From Lepidurus packardi (lineage: Eukaryota > Arthropoda > Branchiopoda > Notostraca > Triopsidae), in assembly GCA_023053545.1 (NCBI GenBank), contig JAKZAN010000077.1, positions 88,925 through 152,924 of the forward strand: a stretch of DNA of 64,000 nt, in the 5' to 3' direction. Shown piece after piece: positions 1 to 12,415 of the stretch. A program made the translations under genes and the position numbers. Below the pieces are notes generated by a model. It saw only the letters and a list, made by a program, of their open reading frames with translations. It ran no database searches and was not told where the DNA came from. The stretch's first letter is position 1; the number at the start of each line of letters is the position of its first letter.

Positions 1-480
1 CCGTAAGGAATTAATTCAGTCCGTAAGGAATTAATTCAGTCAGTAAGGAATTAATTCAGTCCGTAAGGAATTAATTCAGTCCGTAAGGAATTAATTCAGT
101 CCGTAAGGATTTAATTCAGTCCGTAAGGTATTAATTCAGTCAGTAAGGAATTAATTCAGTCCGTAAGGAATTAATTCAGTCCGTATGAAATTAATTCAGT
201 CCGTAAGGAATTAATTAAGGAATTAATTCAGTCCATAAGGAATTAATTCAGTCCGTAAGGAATAACTTCAGTACGTAAGGAAATAATTCAGTCCGTAATG
301 GATTAATTAAGTCCGTAATGAATTAATTCAGTCCGTAAGGAATTAATAAAATCCGTACGGAATTAATTCAGACCGTAAGGAATTAATTAAGTACGTAAGG
401 AATTAATTAAGTCCGTAAGGAATTAATTCAGTCCGTAAGGAATTAATTCAGTCCGTAAGGAATTAATTCAGTCCGTAAGG
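1..480 (+). repeat. Left copy of a 1,728-bp-offset duplication
   Basis: Bases 1-480 match about 1,729-2,209. Landmarks shared at the same distance are CAGTCAGTAAGG (141 and 1,869), the truncated unit (211 and 1,939), and the following GGAATAACTT, CCGTAATGGATT and CCGTACGG variants. After about 480 the left copy reads GGAATAAATT while the right reads GGAATTATTTAAG, so the match ends. The left end of this copy is cut by the window edge. Confidence 0.8.
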
Positions 481-490
481 AATAAATTCA

Positions 491-1104
491 GTCCGTAAGG
501 AATTAATTCAGTCCGTAAGGAATTAATTTAGTCCGTAAGGAATTAATTCAGTCCGTAAGGAATTAATTCAGTCCGTAATCGATTAATTAAGTCCGTAATG
601 AATTAATTCAGTCCGTATGAAATTAATTCAGTCCGTAAGGAATTAATTAAGGAATTAATTCAGTCCGTAAGGAATTAATTCAGTCCGTAAGGAATTATTT
701 CAGTATGTAAGGAAATAATTCAGTCCGTAAGTAATTAATTCAGTCCGTAAGGAATAACTTCAGTACGTAAAGAAATAATTCAGTCCGAAATGGATTAATT
801 AAGTCCGTAATGAATTAATTCAGTCCTTTAGGAATTAATAAAATCCGTACGGAATTAATTCAGACCGTAAGGAATTAATTAAGTACGTAAGGAATTAACT
901 AAGTCCGAAAGGAATTAATTCAGTCCGTAAGGAATTAATTCAGTCCGTAAGGAATTAATTAAGTCCGTAAGGAATTAATTCAGTCCGTAAGGAATTAATT
1001 TAGTCCGTAAGGAATTAATTCAGTCCGTAAGGAATTATTTAAGTCAGTAAGGAATTAATTCAGTCCGTAAGGAATTAATTCAGTCCGTAAGGAATTAATT
1101 CAGT
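491..1104 (+). repeat. Segment repeated at offset 2,289
   Basis: This matches about 2,780-3,393: CCGTAATCG (572 and 2,861), the truncated unit (643 and 2,932) and GGAATTATTTCAGTATG (691 and 2,980) keep one offset. A few substitutions separate the copies, for example CCTTTAGG near 826 and AAGTCAG context near 1,031. The same segment type appears again starting near 6,540 and 10,652. Confidence 0.75.
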
Positions 1105-1728
1105 CCGTAAGGAATTAATTCAGTCCGTAAGGAATTAATTCAGTCCGTAAGGAATTAATTCAGTCCGTAAGGATTTAATTCAGTCCGTAAGGTATTAATT
1201 CAGTCCGTAAGGAATTAATTCAGTCCGTAAGGAATTAATTCAGTCCGTATGAAATTAATTCAGTCCGTAAGGAATTAATTAAGGAATTAATTCAGTCCGT
1301 AAGGAATTAATTCAGTCCGTAAGGAATTAATTCAGTCCGTAAGGAATTAATTCAGTCAGTAAGGAATTAATTCAGTCCGTAAGGAATTAATTCAGTCCGT
1401 AAGGAATTAATTCAGTCCGTAAGGATTTAATTCAGTCCGTAAGGTATTAATTCAGTCCGTAAGGAATTAATTCAGTCCGTAAGGAATTAATTCAGTCCGT
1501 ATGAAATTAATTCAGTCCGTAAGGAATTAATTAAGGAATTAATTCAGTCCGTAATTAATTAATTCAGTCCGTAAGGAATAACTTCAGTACGTAAGGAAAT
1601 AATTCAGTCCGTAATGGATTAATTAAGTCCGTAATGAATTAATTCAGTCCGTAAGGAATTAATAAAATCCGTACGGAATTAATTCAGGCCGTAAGGAATT
1701 AATTCAGTCCGTAAGGAATTAATTCAGT

Positions 1729-2209
1729 CCGTAAGGAATTAATTCAGTCCGTAAGGAATTAATTCAGTCAGTAAGGAATTAATTCAGTCCGTAAGGAATT
1801 AATTCAGTCCGTAAGGAATTAATTCAGTCCGTAAGGATTTAATTCAGTCCGTAAGGTATTAATTCAGTCAGTAAGGAATTAATTCAGTCCGTAAGGAATT
1901 AATTCAGTCCGTATGAAATTAATTCAGTCCGTAAGGAATTAATTAAGGAATTAATTCAGTCCATAAGGAATTAATTCAGTCCGTAAGGAATAACTTCAGT
2001 ACGTAAGGAAATAATTCAGTCCGTAATGGATTAATTAAGTCCGTAATGAATTAATTCAGTCCGTAAGGAATTAATAAAAATCCGTACGGAATTAATTCAG
2101 ACCGTAAGGAATTAATTAAGTACGTAAGGAATTAATTAAGTCCGTAAGGAATTAATTCAGTCCGTAAGGAATTAATTCAGTCCGTAAGGAATTAATTCAG
2201 TCCGTAAGG
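1729..2209 (+). repeat. Right copy of the 1,728-bp-offset duplication, with 1-bp insertion
   Basis: This copy matches 1-480. At 2,076-2,080 it has five A in the AATAAAATCC variant where other copies have four, which moves every later landmark by one base (offset 1,729 from there on). It is the only single-base length change I found in family A. Confidence 0.8.
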
Positions 2210-3191
2210 AATTATTTAAGTATGTAAGGAAATAATTCAGTCCGTAAGTAATTAATTCAGTCCGTAAGGAATAACTTCAGTACGTAAAGAAATAATTCAG
2301 TCCGAAATGGATTAATTAAGTCCGTAATGAATTAATTCAGTCCGTAAGGAATTAATAAAATCCGTACGGAATTAATTCAGTCAGTAAGGAATTAATTCAG
2401 TCCGTAAGGAATTAATTCAGTCCGTAAGGAATTAATTCAGTCCGTAAGGATTTAATTCAGTCCGTAAGGTATTAATTCAGTAGGTAAGGAATTAATTCAG
2501 TCCGTAAGGAATTAATTCAGTCTGTAATGGATTAATTAAGTCCGTAATGAATAAATTCAGTCCGTAAGGAATTAATAAAATCCGTACGGAATTAATTCAG
2601 TCCGTAAGGAATTAATAAAATCCGTAAGGAATTAATTCAGTCCGTAAGGAATTAATTCAGTCTGTAATGGATTAATTAAGTCCGTAATCGATTAATTAAG
2701 TCCGTAATGTATTAATTCAGTCCGTATGAAATTAATTCAGACCGTAAGGAATTAATTAAGTACGTAAGGAATTAATTAAGTCCGTAAGGAATTAATTCAG
2801 TCCGTAAGGAATTAATTTAGTCCGTAAGGAATTAATTCAGTCCGTAAGGAATTAATTCAGTCCGTAATCGATTAATTAAGTCCGTAATGAATTAATTCAG
2901 TCCGTATGAAATTAATTCAGTCCGTAAGGAATTAATTAAGGAATTAATTCAGTCCGTAAGGAATTAATTCAGTCCGTAAGGAATTATTTCAGTATGTAAG
3001 GAAATAATTCAGTCCGTAAGTAATTAATTCAGTCCGTAAGGAATAACTTCAGTACGTAAAGAAATAATTCAGTCCGTAATGGATTAACTAAGTCCGTAAT
3101 GAATTAATTCAGTCCGTAAGGAATTAATAAAATCCGTACGGAATTAATTCAGACCGTAAGGAATTAATTAAGTACGTAAGGAATTAACTAA

Positions 3192-6100
3192 GTCCGAAAG
3201 GAATTAATTCAGTCCGTAAGGAATTAATTCAGTCCGTAAGGAATTAATTAAGTCCGTAAGGAATTAATTCAGTCCGTAAGGAATTAATTTAGTCCGTAAG
3301 GAATTAATTCAGTCCGTAAGGAATTAATTAAGTCAGTAAGGAATTAATTCAGTCCGTAAGGAATTAATTCAGTCCGTAAGGAATTAATTCAGTCCGTAAG
3401 GATTTAATTCAGTCCGTAAGGTATTAATTCAGTCCGTAAGGAATTAATTCAGTCCGTAAGGAATTAATTCAGTCCGTAAGGAATTAATTCAGTCCGTAAG
3501 GATTTAATTCAGTCCGTAAGGTATTAATTCAGTCCGTAAGGAATTAATTCAGTCCGTAATGAATTAATTCAGTCCGTATGAAATTAATTCAGTCCGTAAG
3601 GAATTAATTAAGGAATTAATTCAGTCCGTAAGGAATTAATTCAGTCCGTAAGGAATAACTTCAGTACGTAAGGAAATAATTCAGTCCGTAATGGATTAAT
3701 TAAGTCCGTAATGAATTAATTCAGTCCGTAAGGAATTAATAAAATCCGTACGGAATAAATTCAGGCCGTAAGGAATTAATTCAGTCCGTAAGGAATTAAT
3801 TCAGTCCGTAAGGAATTAATTCAGTCCGTAAGGAATTAATTCAGTCAGTAAGGAATTAATTCAGTCCGTAAGGAATTATTTCAGTCCGTAAGGAATTAAT
3901 TCAGTCCGTAAGGATTTAATTCAGTCCGTAAGGTATTAATTCAGTCCGTAAGGAATTAATTCAGTCCGTAAGGAATTAATTCAGTCCGTATGAAATTAAT
4001 TCAGTCCGTAAGGAATTAATTAAGGAATTAATTCAGTCCATAAGGAATTAATTCAGTCCGTAAGGTATTAATTCAGTCCGTAAGGAATTAATTCAGTCCG
4101 TAAGGAATTAATTCAGTCCGTATGAAATTAATTCAGTCCGTAAGGAATTAATTAAGGAATTAATTCAGTCCATAAGGAATTAATTCAGTCCGTAAGGAAT
4201 AACTTCAGTACGTAAGGAAATAATTCAGTCCGTAATGGATTAATTAAGTCCGTAATGAATTAATTCAGTCCGTAAGGAATTAATAAAATCCGTACGGAAT
4301 TTATTCAGACCGTAAGGAATTAATTAAGTCCGTAAGGAATTAATTCAGTCCGTAAGGAATTAATTCAGTCCGTAAGGAATTAATTCAGTCCGTAAGGAAT
4401 TATTTCAGTATGTAAGGAAATAATTCAGTCCGTAAGTAATTAATTCAGTCCGTAAGGAATAACTTCAGTACGTAAAGAAATAATTCAGTCCGAAATGGAT
4501 TAATTAAGTCCGTAATGAATTAATTCAGTCCGTAAGGAATTAATAAAATCCGTACGGAATTAATTCAGACCGTAAGGAATTAATTAAGTACGTAAAGAAT
4601 TAACTAAGTCCGAAAGGAATTAATTCAGTCCGTTAGGAATTAATTCAGTCCGTAAGGATTTAATTAAGTCAGTAAGGAATTAATTCAGTCCGTAAGGAAT
4701 TAATTCAGTCCGTAAGGAATTAATTCAGTCCGTAAGGATTTAATTCAGTCCGTAAGGTATTAATTCAGTCCGTAAGGAATTAATTCAGTCCGTAAGGAAT
4801 TAATTCAGTCCGTAAGGAATTAATTCAGTCCGTAAGGATTTAATTCAGTCCGTAAGGTATTAATTCAGTCCGTAAGGAATTAATTCAGTCCGTAAGGAAT
4901 TAATTCAGTCCGTATGAAATTAATTCAGTCCGTACGGAATTAATTAAGGAATTAATTCAGTCCGTAAGGAATTAATTCAGTCCGTAAGGAATAACTTCAG
5001 TACGTAAGGAAATAATTCAGTCCGTAATGGATTAATTAAGTCCGTAATGAATTAATTCAGTCCGTAAGGAATTAATAAAATCCGTACGGAATAAATTCAG
5101 GCCGTAAGGAATTAATTCAGTCCGTAAGGAATTAATTCAGTCCGTAAGGAATTAATTCAGTCCGTAAGGAATTAATTCAGTCAGTAAGGAATTAATTCAG
5201 TCCGTAAGGAATTATTTCAGTCCGTAAGGAATTAATTCAGTCCGTAAGGATTTAATTCAGTCCGTAAGGTATTAATTCAGTCCGTAAGGAATTAATTCAG
5301 TCCGTAAGGAATTAATTCAGTCCGTATGAAATTAATTCAGTCCGTAAGGAATTAATTAAGGAATTAATTCAGTCCATAAGGAATTAATTCAGTCCGTAAG
5401 GAATAACTTCAGTACGTAAGGAAATAATTCAGTCCGTAATGGATTAATTAAGTCCGTAATGAATTAATTCAATCCGTAAGGAATTAATAAAATCCGTACG
5501 GAATTTATTCAGACCGTAAGGAATTAATTAAGTCCGTAAGGAATTAATTCAGTCCGTAAGGAATTAATTCAGTCCGTAAGGAATTAATTCAGTCCGTAAG
5601 GAATTATTTCAGTATGTAAGGAAATAATTCAGTCCGTAAGTAATTAATTCAGTCCGTAAGGAATAACTTCAGTACGTAAAGAAATAATTCAGTCCGAAAT
5701 GGATTAATTAAGTCCGTAATGAATTAATTCAGTCCGTAAGGAATTAATAAAATCCGTACGGAATTAATTCAGACCGTAAGGAATTAATTAAGTACGTAAA
5801 GAATTAACTAAGTCCGAAAGGAATTAATTCAGTCCGTAAGGAATTAATTCAGTCCGTAAGGATTTAATTCAGTCAGTAAGGAATTAATTCAGTCCGTAAG
5901 GAATTAATTCAGTCCGTAAGGAATTAATTCAGTCCGTAAGGATTTAATTCAGTCCGTAAGGAATTAATTCAGTCCGTAAGGAATTAATTCAGTCCGTAAG
6001 GAATTAATTCAATCTGTAATGGATTAATTAAGTCCGTAATGAATAAATTCAGTCCGTAAGGAATTAATAAAATCCGTACGGAATTAATTCAGTTCGTAAG

Positions 6101-6539
6101 GAATTTATTCAGTCCGTAAGGAATTAATAAAATCCGTACGGAATTAATTCAGTCCGTAAGGAATTAATAAAATCCGTACGGAATTAATTCAGACCGTAAG
6201 GAATTAATTCAGTCCGTAAGGAATTAATTTAGTCCGTAAGGAATTAATTCAGTCCGTAAGGAATTAATTCAGTCAGTAAGGAATTAATTCAGTCCGTAAG
6301 GAATTAATTCAGTCCGTAAGGAATTAATTTAGTCCGTAAGGATTTAATTCAGTCCGTAAGGTATTAATTCAGTCCGTAAGGAATTTATTCAGTCCGTAAG
6401 GAATTAATAAAATCCGTACGGAATTAATTCAGTACTTAAGGAATTAATAAAATCCGTAAGGAATTAATTCAGTCCGTAAGGAATTAATTTAGTCCGTAAG
6501 GAATTAATTCAGTCCGTAAGGAATTAATTCAGTCCGTAA
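3192..6539 (+). repeat. 4,112-bp-offset duplication, copy 1
   Basis: This stretch aligns to 7,304-10,651 without a length change. Truncated units at 3604, 4016, 4148, 4940 and 5352 correspond to 7716, 8128, 8260, 9052 and 9464, and the rare CAGTACTTAAGG variant at 6,433 corresponds to 10,545. Few differences are visible (for example CCGTAATGAATT near 3,555 against CCGTAAGGAATT in copy 2). Copy 1 is itself built from older internal duplications, with offset 1,336 (3604 to 4940) and 1,204 (4148 to 5352). Confidence 0.88.
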
Positions 6540-7303
6540 GGAATTATTTCAGTATGTAAGGAAATAATTCAGTCCGTAAGTAATTAATTCAGTCCGTAAG
6601 GAATAACTTCAGTACGTAAAGAAATAATTCAGTCCGTAATGGATTAACTAAGTCCGTAATGAATTAATTCAGTCCGTAAGGAATTAATAAAATCCGTACG
6701 GAATTAATTCAGACCGTAAGGAATTAATTAAGTACGTAAGGAATTAACTAAGTCCGAAAGGAATTAATTCAGTCCGTAAGGAATTAATTCAGTCCGTAAG
6801 GAATTAATTCAGTCCGTAAGGAATTAATTTAGTCCGTAAGGAATTAATTCAGTCCGTAAGGAATTAATTAAGTCAGTAAGGAATTAATTCAGTCCGTAAG
6901 GAATTAATTCAGTCCGTAAGGAATTAATTCAGTCCGTAAGGATTTAATTCAGTCCGTAAGGTATTAATTCAGTCCGTAAGGAATTAATTCAGTCCGTAAG
7001 GAATTAATTCAGTCCGTAAGGAATTAATTCAGTCCGTAAGGATTTAATTCAGTCCGTAAGGTATTAATTCAGTCCGTAAGGAATTAATTCAGTCCGTAAG
7101 GAATTAATTCAGTCCGTATGAAATTAATTCAGTCCGTAAGGAATTAATTAAGGAATTAATTCAGTCCGTAAGGAATTAATTCAGTCCGTAAGGAATAACT
7201 TCAGTACGTAAGGAAATAATTCAGTCCGTAATGGATTAATTAAGTCCGTAATGAATTAATTCAGTCCGTAAGGAATTAATAAAATCCGTACGGAATTAAT
7301 TCA
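6540..7303 (+). repeat. Segment linking the two 4.1-kb copies
   Basis: From GAATTATTTCAGTATG at 6,541 this copies the sequence starting at 2,981 (offset 3,560, changing to 3,540 before 6,961 after loss of one monomer), through the truncated unit at 7144 (equivalent to 3604). It ends at a hybrid monomer, CAGACCGAAAGG, near 7,303. The left half of that hybrid matches the usual CAGACCG variant and the right half the AAGTCCGAAAGG variant. This is the signature of an exchange between non-equivalent monomers. Confidence 0.75.
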
Positions 7304-10300
7304 GACCGAAAGGAATTAATTCAGTCCGTAAGGAATTAATTCAGTCCGTAAGGAATTAATTAAGTCCGTAAGGAATTAATTCAGTCCGTAAGGAATTAAT
7401 TTAGTCCGTAAGGAATTAATTCAGTCCGTAAGGAATTAATTAAGTCAGTAAGGAATTAATTCAGTCCGTAAGGAATTAATTCAGTCCGTAAGGAATTAAT
7501 TCAGTCCGTAAGGATTTAATTCAGTCCGTAAGGTATTAATTCAGTCCGTAAGGAATTAATTCAGTCCGTAAGGAATTAATTCAGTCCGTAAGGAATTAAT
7601 TCAGTCCGTAAGGATTTAATTCAGTCCGTAAGGTATTAATTCAGTCCGTAAGGAATTAATTCAGTCCGTAAGGAATTAATTCAGTCCGTATGAAATTAAT
7701 TCAGTCCGTAAGGAATTAATTAAGGAATTAATTCAGTCCGTAAGGAATTAATTCAGTCCGTAAGGAATAACTTCAGTACGTAAGGAAATAATTCAGTCCG
7801 TAATGGATTAATTAAGTCCGTAATGAATTAATTCAGTCCGTAAGGAATTAATAAAATCCGTACGGAATAAATTCAGGCCGTAAGGAATTAATTCAGTCCG
7901 TAAGGAATTAATTCAGTCCGTAAGGAATTAATTCAGTCCGTAAGGAATTAATTCAGTCAGTAAGGAATTAATTCAGTCCGTAAGGAATTATTTCAGTCCG
8001 TAAGGAATTAATTCAGTCCGTAAGGATTTAATTCAGTCCGTAAGGTATTAATTCAGTCCGTAAGGAATTAATTCAGTCCGTAAGGAATTAATTCAGTCCG
8101 TATGAAATTAATTCAGTCCGTAAGGAATTAATTAAGGAATTAATTCAGTCCATAAGGAATTAATTCAGTCCGTAAGGTATTAATTCAGTCCGTAAGGAAT
8201 TAATTCAGTCCGTAAGGAATTAATTCAGTCCGTATGAAATTAATTCAGTCCGTAAGGAATTAATTAAGGAATTAATTCAGTCCATAAGGAATTAATTCAG
8301 TCCGTAAGGAATAACTTCAGTACGTAAGGAAATAATTCAGTCCGTAATGGATTAATTAAGTCCGTAATGAATTAATTCAGTCCGTAAGGAATTAATAAAA
8401 TCCGTACGGAATTTATTCAGACCGTAAGGAATTAATTAAGTCCGTAAGGAATTAATTCAGTCCGTAAGGAATTAATTCAGTCCGTAAGGAATTAATTCAG
8501 TCCGTAAGGAATTATTTCAGTATGTAAGGAAATAATTCAGTCCGTAAGTAATTAATTCAGTCCGTAAGGAATAACTTCAGTACGTAAAGAAATAATTCAG
8601 TCCGAAATGGATTAATTAAGTCCGTAATGAATTAATTCAGTCCGTAAGGAATTAATAAAATCCGTACGGAATTAATTCAGACCGTAAGGAATTAATTAAG
8701 TACGTAAAGAATTAACTAAGTCCGAAAGGAATTAATTCAGTCCGTAAGGAATTAATTCAGTCCGTAAGGATTTAATTAAGTCAGTAAGGAATTAATTCAG
8801 TCCGTAAGGAATTAATTCAGTCCGTAAGGAATTAATTCAGTCCGTAAGGATTTAATTCAGTCCGTAAGGTATTAATTCAGTCCGTAAGGAATTAATTCAA
8901 TCCGTAAGGAATTAATTCAGTCCGTAAGGAATTAATTCAGTCCGTAAGGATTTAATTCAGTCCGTAAGGTATTAATTCAGTCCGTAAGGAATTAATTCAG
9001 TCCGTAAGGAATTAATTCAGTCCGTGTGAAATTAATTCAGTCCGTAAGGAATTAATTAAGGAATTAATTCAGTCCGTAAGGAATTAATTCAGTCCGTAAG
9101 GAATAACTTCAGTACGTAAGGAAATAATTCAGTCCGTAATGGATTAATTAAGTCCGTAATGAATTAATTCAGTCCGTAAGGAATTAATAAAATCCGTACG
9201 GAATAAATTCAGGCCGTAAGGAATTAATTCAGTCCGTAAGGAATTAATTCAGTCCGTAAGGAATTAATTCAGTCCGTAAGGAATTAATTCAGTCAGTAAG
9301 GAATTAATTCAGTCCGTAAGGAATTATTTCAGTCCGTAAGGAATTAATTCAGTCCGTAAGGATTTAATTCAGTCCGTAAGGTATTAATTCAGTCCGTAAG
9401 GAATTAATTCAGTCCGTAAGGAATTAATTCAGTCCGTATGAAATTAATTCAGTCCGTAAGGAATTAATTAAGGAATTAATTCAGTCCATAAGGAATTAAT
9501 TCAGTCCGTAAGGAATAACTTCAGTACGTAATAAAATAATTCAGTCCGTAATGGATTAATTAAGTCCGTAATGAATTAATTCAGTCCGTAAGGAATTAAT
9601 AAAATCCGTACGGAATTTATTCAGACCGTAAGGAATTAATTAAGTCCGTAAGGAATTAATTCAGTCCGTAAGGAATTAATTCAGTCCGTAAGGAATTAAT
9701 TCAGTCCGTAAGGAATTATTTCAGTATGTAAGGAAATAATTCAGTCCGTAAGTAATTAATTCAGTCCGTAAGGAATAACTTCAGTACGTAAAGAAATAAT
9801 TCAGTCCGAAATGGATTAATTAAGTCCGTAATGAATTAATTCAGTCCGTAAGGAATTAATAAAATCCGTACGGAATTAATTCAGACCGTAAGGAATTAAT
9901 TAAGTACGTAAAGAATTAACTAAGTCCGAAAGGAATTAATTCAGTCCGTAAGGAATTAATTCAGTCCGTAAGGATTTAATTCAGTCAGTAAGGAATTAAT
10001 TCAGTCCGTAAGGAATTAATTCAGTCCGTAAGGAATTAATTCAGTCCGTAAGGATTTAATTCAGTCCGTAAGGAATTAATTCAGTCCGTAAGGAATTAAT
10101 TCAGTCCGTAAGGAATTAATTCAATCTGTAATGGATTAATTAAGTCCGTAATGAATAAATTCAGTCCGTAAGGAATTAATAAAATCCGTACGGAATTAAT
10201 TCAGTTCGTAAGGAATTTATTCAGTCCGTAAGGAATTAATAAAATCCGTACGGAATTAATTCAGTCCGTAAGGAATTAATAAAATCCGTACGGAATTAAT

Positions 10301-10651
10301 TCAGACCGTAAGGAATTAATTCAGTCCGTAAGGAATTAATTTAGTCCGTAAGGAATTAATTCAGTCCGTAAGGAATTAATTCAGTCAGTAAGGAATTAAT
10401 TCAGTCCGTAAGGAATTAATTCAGTCCGTAAGGAATTAATTTAGTCCGTAAGGATTTAATTCAGTCCGTAAGGTATTAATTCAGTCCGTAAGGAATTTAT
10501 TCAGTCCGTAAGGAATTAATAAAATCCGTACGGAATTAATTCAGTACTTAAGGAATTAATAAAATCCGTAAGGAATTAATTCAGTCCGTAAGGAATTAAT
10601 TTAGTCCGTAAGGAATTAATTCAGTCCGTAAGGAATTAATTCAGTCCGTAA
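7304..10651 (+). repeat. 4,112-bp-offset duplication, copy 2
   Basis: This is the partner of 3,192-6,539. Changes private to this copy include CCGTGTGAAATT near 9,021 (CCGTATGAAATT in copy 1 at about 4,909) and CGTAATAAAATAATT near 9,528. At 10,652 it switches to CCGTAATCG, which resembles sequence from 2,861 (offset about 7,784), so a third copy of the 2.9-kb region begins here. Confidence 0.88.
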
Positions 10652-11051
10652 TCGATTAATTAAGTCCGTAATGAATTAATTCAGTCCGTATGAAATTAAT
10701 TCAGTCCGTAAGGAATTAATTAAGGAATTAATTCAGTCCGTAAGGAATTAATTCAGTCCGTAAGGAATTATTTCAGTATGTAAGGAAATAATTCAGTCCG
10801 TAAGTAATTAATTCAGTCCGTAAGGAATAACTTCAGTACGTAAAGAAATAATTCAGTCCGTAATGGATTAACTAAGTCCGTAATGAATTAATTCAGTCCG
10901 TAAGGAATTAATAAAATCCGTACGGAATTAATTCAGACCGTAAGGAATTAATTAAGTACGTAAGGAATTAACTAAGTCCGAAAGGAATTAATTCAGTCCG
11001 TAAGGAATTAATTCAGTCCGTAAGGAATTAATTAAGTCCGTAAGGAATTAA

Positions 11052-12415
11052 TTCAGTCCGTAAGGAATTAATTTAGTCCGTAAGGAATTAATTCAGTCCG
11101 TAAGGAATTAATTAAGTCAGTAAGGAATTAATTCAGTCCGTAAGGAATTAATTCAGTCCGTAAGGAATTAATTCAGTCCGTAAGGATTTAATTCAGTCCG
11201 TAAGGTATTAATTCAGTCCGTAAGGAATTAATTCAGTCCGTAAGGAATTAATTCAGTCCGTAAGGAATTAATTCAGTCCGTAAGGATTTAATTCAGTCCG
11301 TAAGGTATTAATTCAGTCCGTAAGGAATTAATTCAGTCCGTAAGGAATTAATTCAGTCCCTATGAAATTAATTCAGTCCGTAAGGAATTAATTAAGGAAT
11401 TAATTCAGTCCGTAAGGAATTAATTCAGTCCGTAAGGAATAACTTCAGTACGTAAGGAAATAATTCAGTCCGTAATGGATTAATTAAGTCCGTAATGAAT
11501 TAATTCAGTCCGTAAGGAATTAATAAAATCCGTACGGAATTAATTCAGGCCGTAAGGAATTAATTCAGTCCGTAAGGAATTAATTCAGTCCGTAAGGAAT
11601 TAATTCAGTCCGTAAGGAATTAATTCAGTCCGTAAGGTATTAATTCAGTCCGTAAGGAATTAATTCAGTCCGTAAGGAATTAATTCAGTCCGTATGAAAT
11701 TAATTCAGTCCGTAAGGAATTAATTAAGGAATTAATTCAGTCCATAAGGAATTAATTCAGTCCGTAAGGAATAACTTCAGTACGTAAGGAAATAATTCAG
11801 TCCGTAATGGATTAATTAAGTCCGTAATGAATTAATTCAGTCCGTAAGGAATTAATAAAATCCGTACGGAATTAATTCAGACCGTAAGGAATTAATTAAG
11901 TCCGTAAGGAATTAATTCAGTCCGTAAGGAATTAATTCAGTCCGTAAGGAATTAATTCAGTCCGTAAGGAATTATTTCAGTATGTAAGGAAATAATTCAG
12001 TCCGTAAGTAATTAATTCAGTCCGTAAGGAATAACTTCAGTACGTAAAGAAATAATTCAGTCCAAAATGGATTAATTAAGTCCGTAATGAATTAATTCAG
12101 TCCGTAAGGAATTAATAAAATCCGTACGGAATTAATTCAGCCCGTAAGGAATTAATTAAGTACGTAAGGAATTAACTAAGTCCGAAAGGAATTAATTCAG
12201 TCCGTAAGGAATTAATTCAGTCCGTAAGGAATTAATTAAGTCCGTAAGGAATTAATTCAGTCCGTAAGGAATTAATTTAGTCCGTAAGGAATTAATTCAG
12301 TCCGTAAGGATTTAATTCAGTCCGTAAGGTATTAATTCAGTCCGTAAGGAATTAATTCAGTCCGTAAGGAATTAATTCAGTCTGTAATGGATTAATTAAG
12401 TCCGTAATGAATTAA
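11052..12415 (+). repeat. 1,364-bp direct tandem duplication, unit 1
   Basis: This matches the directly following unit 12,416-13,779 base for base at the landmarks tested. These are the truncated units (11388/12752 and 11720/13084) and three rare private variants: CCCTATGAAATT near 11,360/12,724, TCCAAAATGG at 12,061/13,425, and CAGCCCG at 12,141/13,505. The two units abut, so this is a simple tandem duplication of 67 monomers plus two 12-bp units. Confidence 0.9.
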
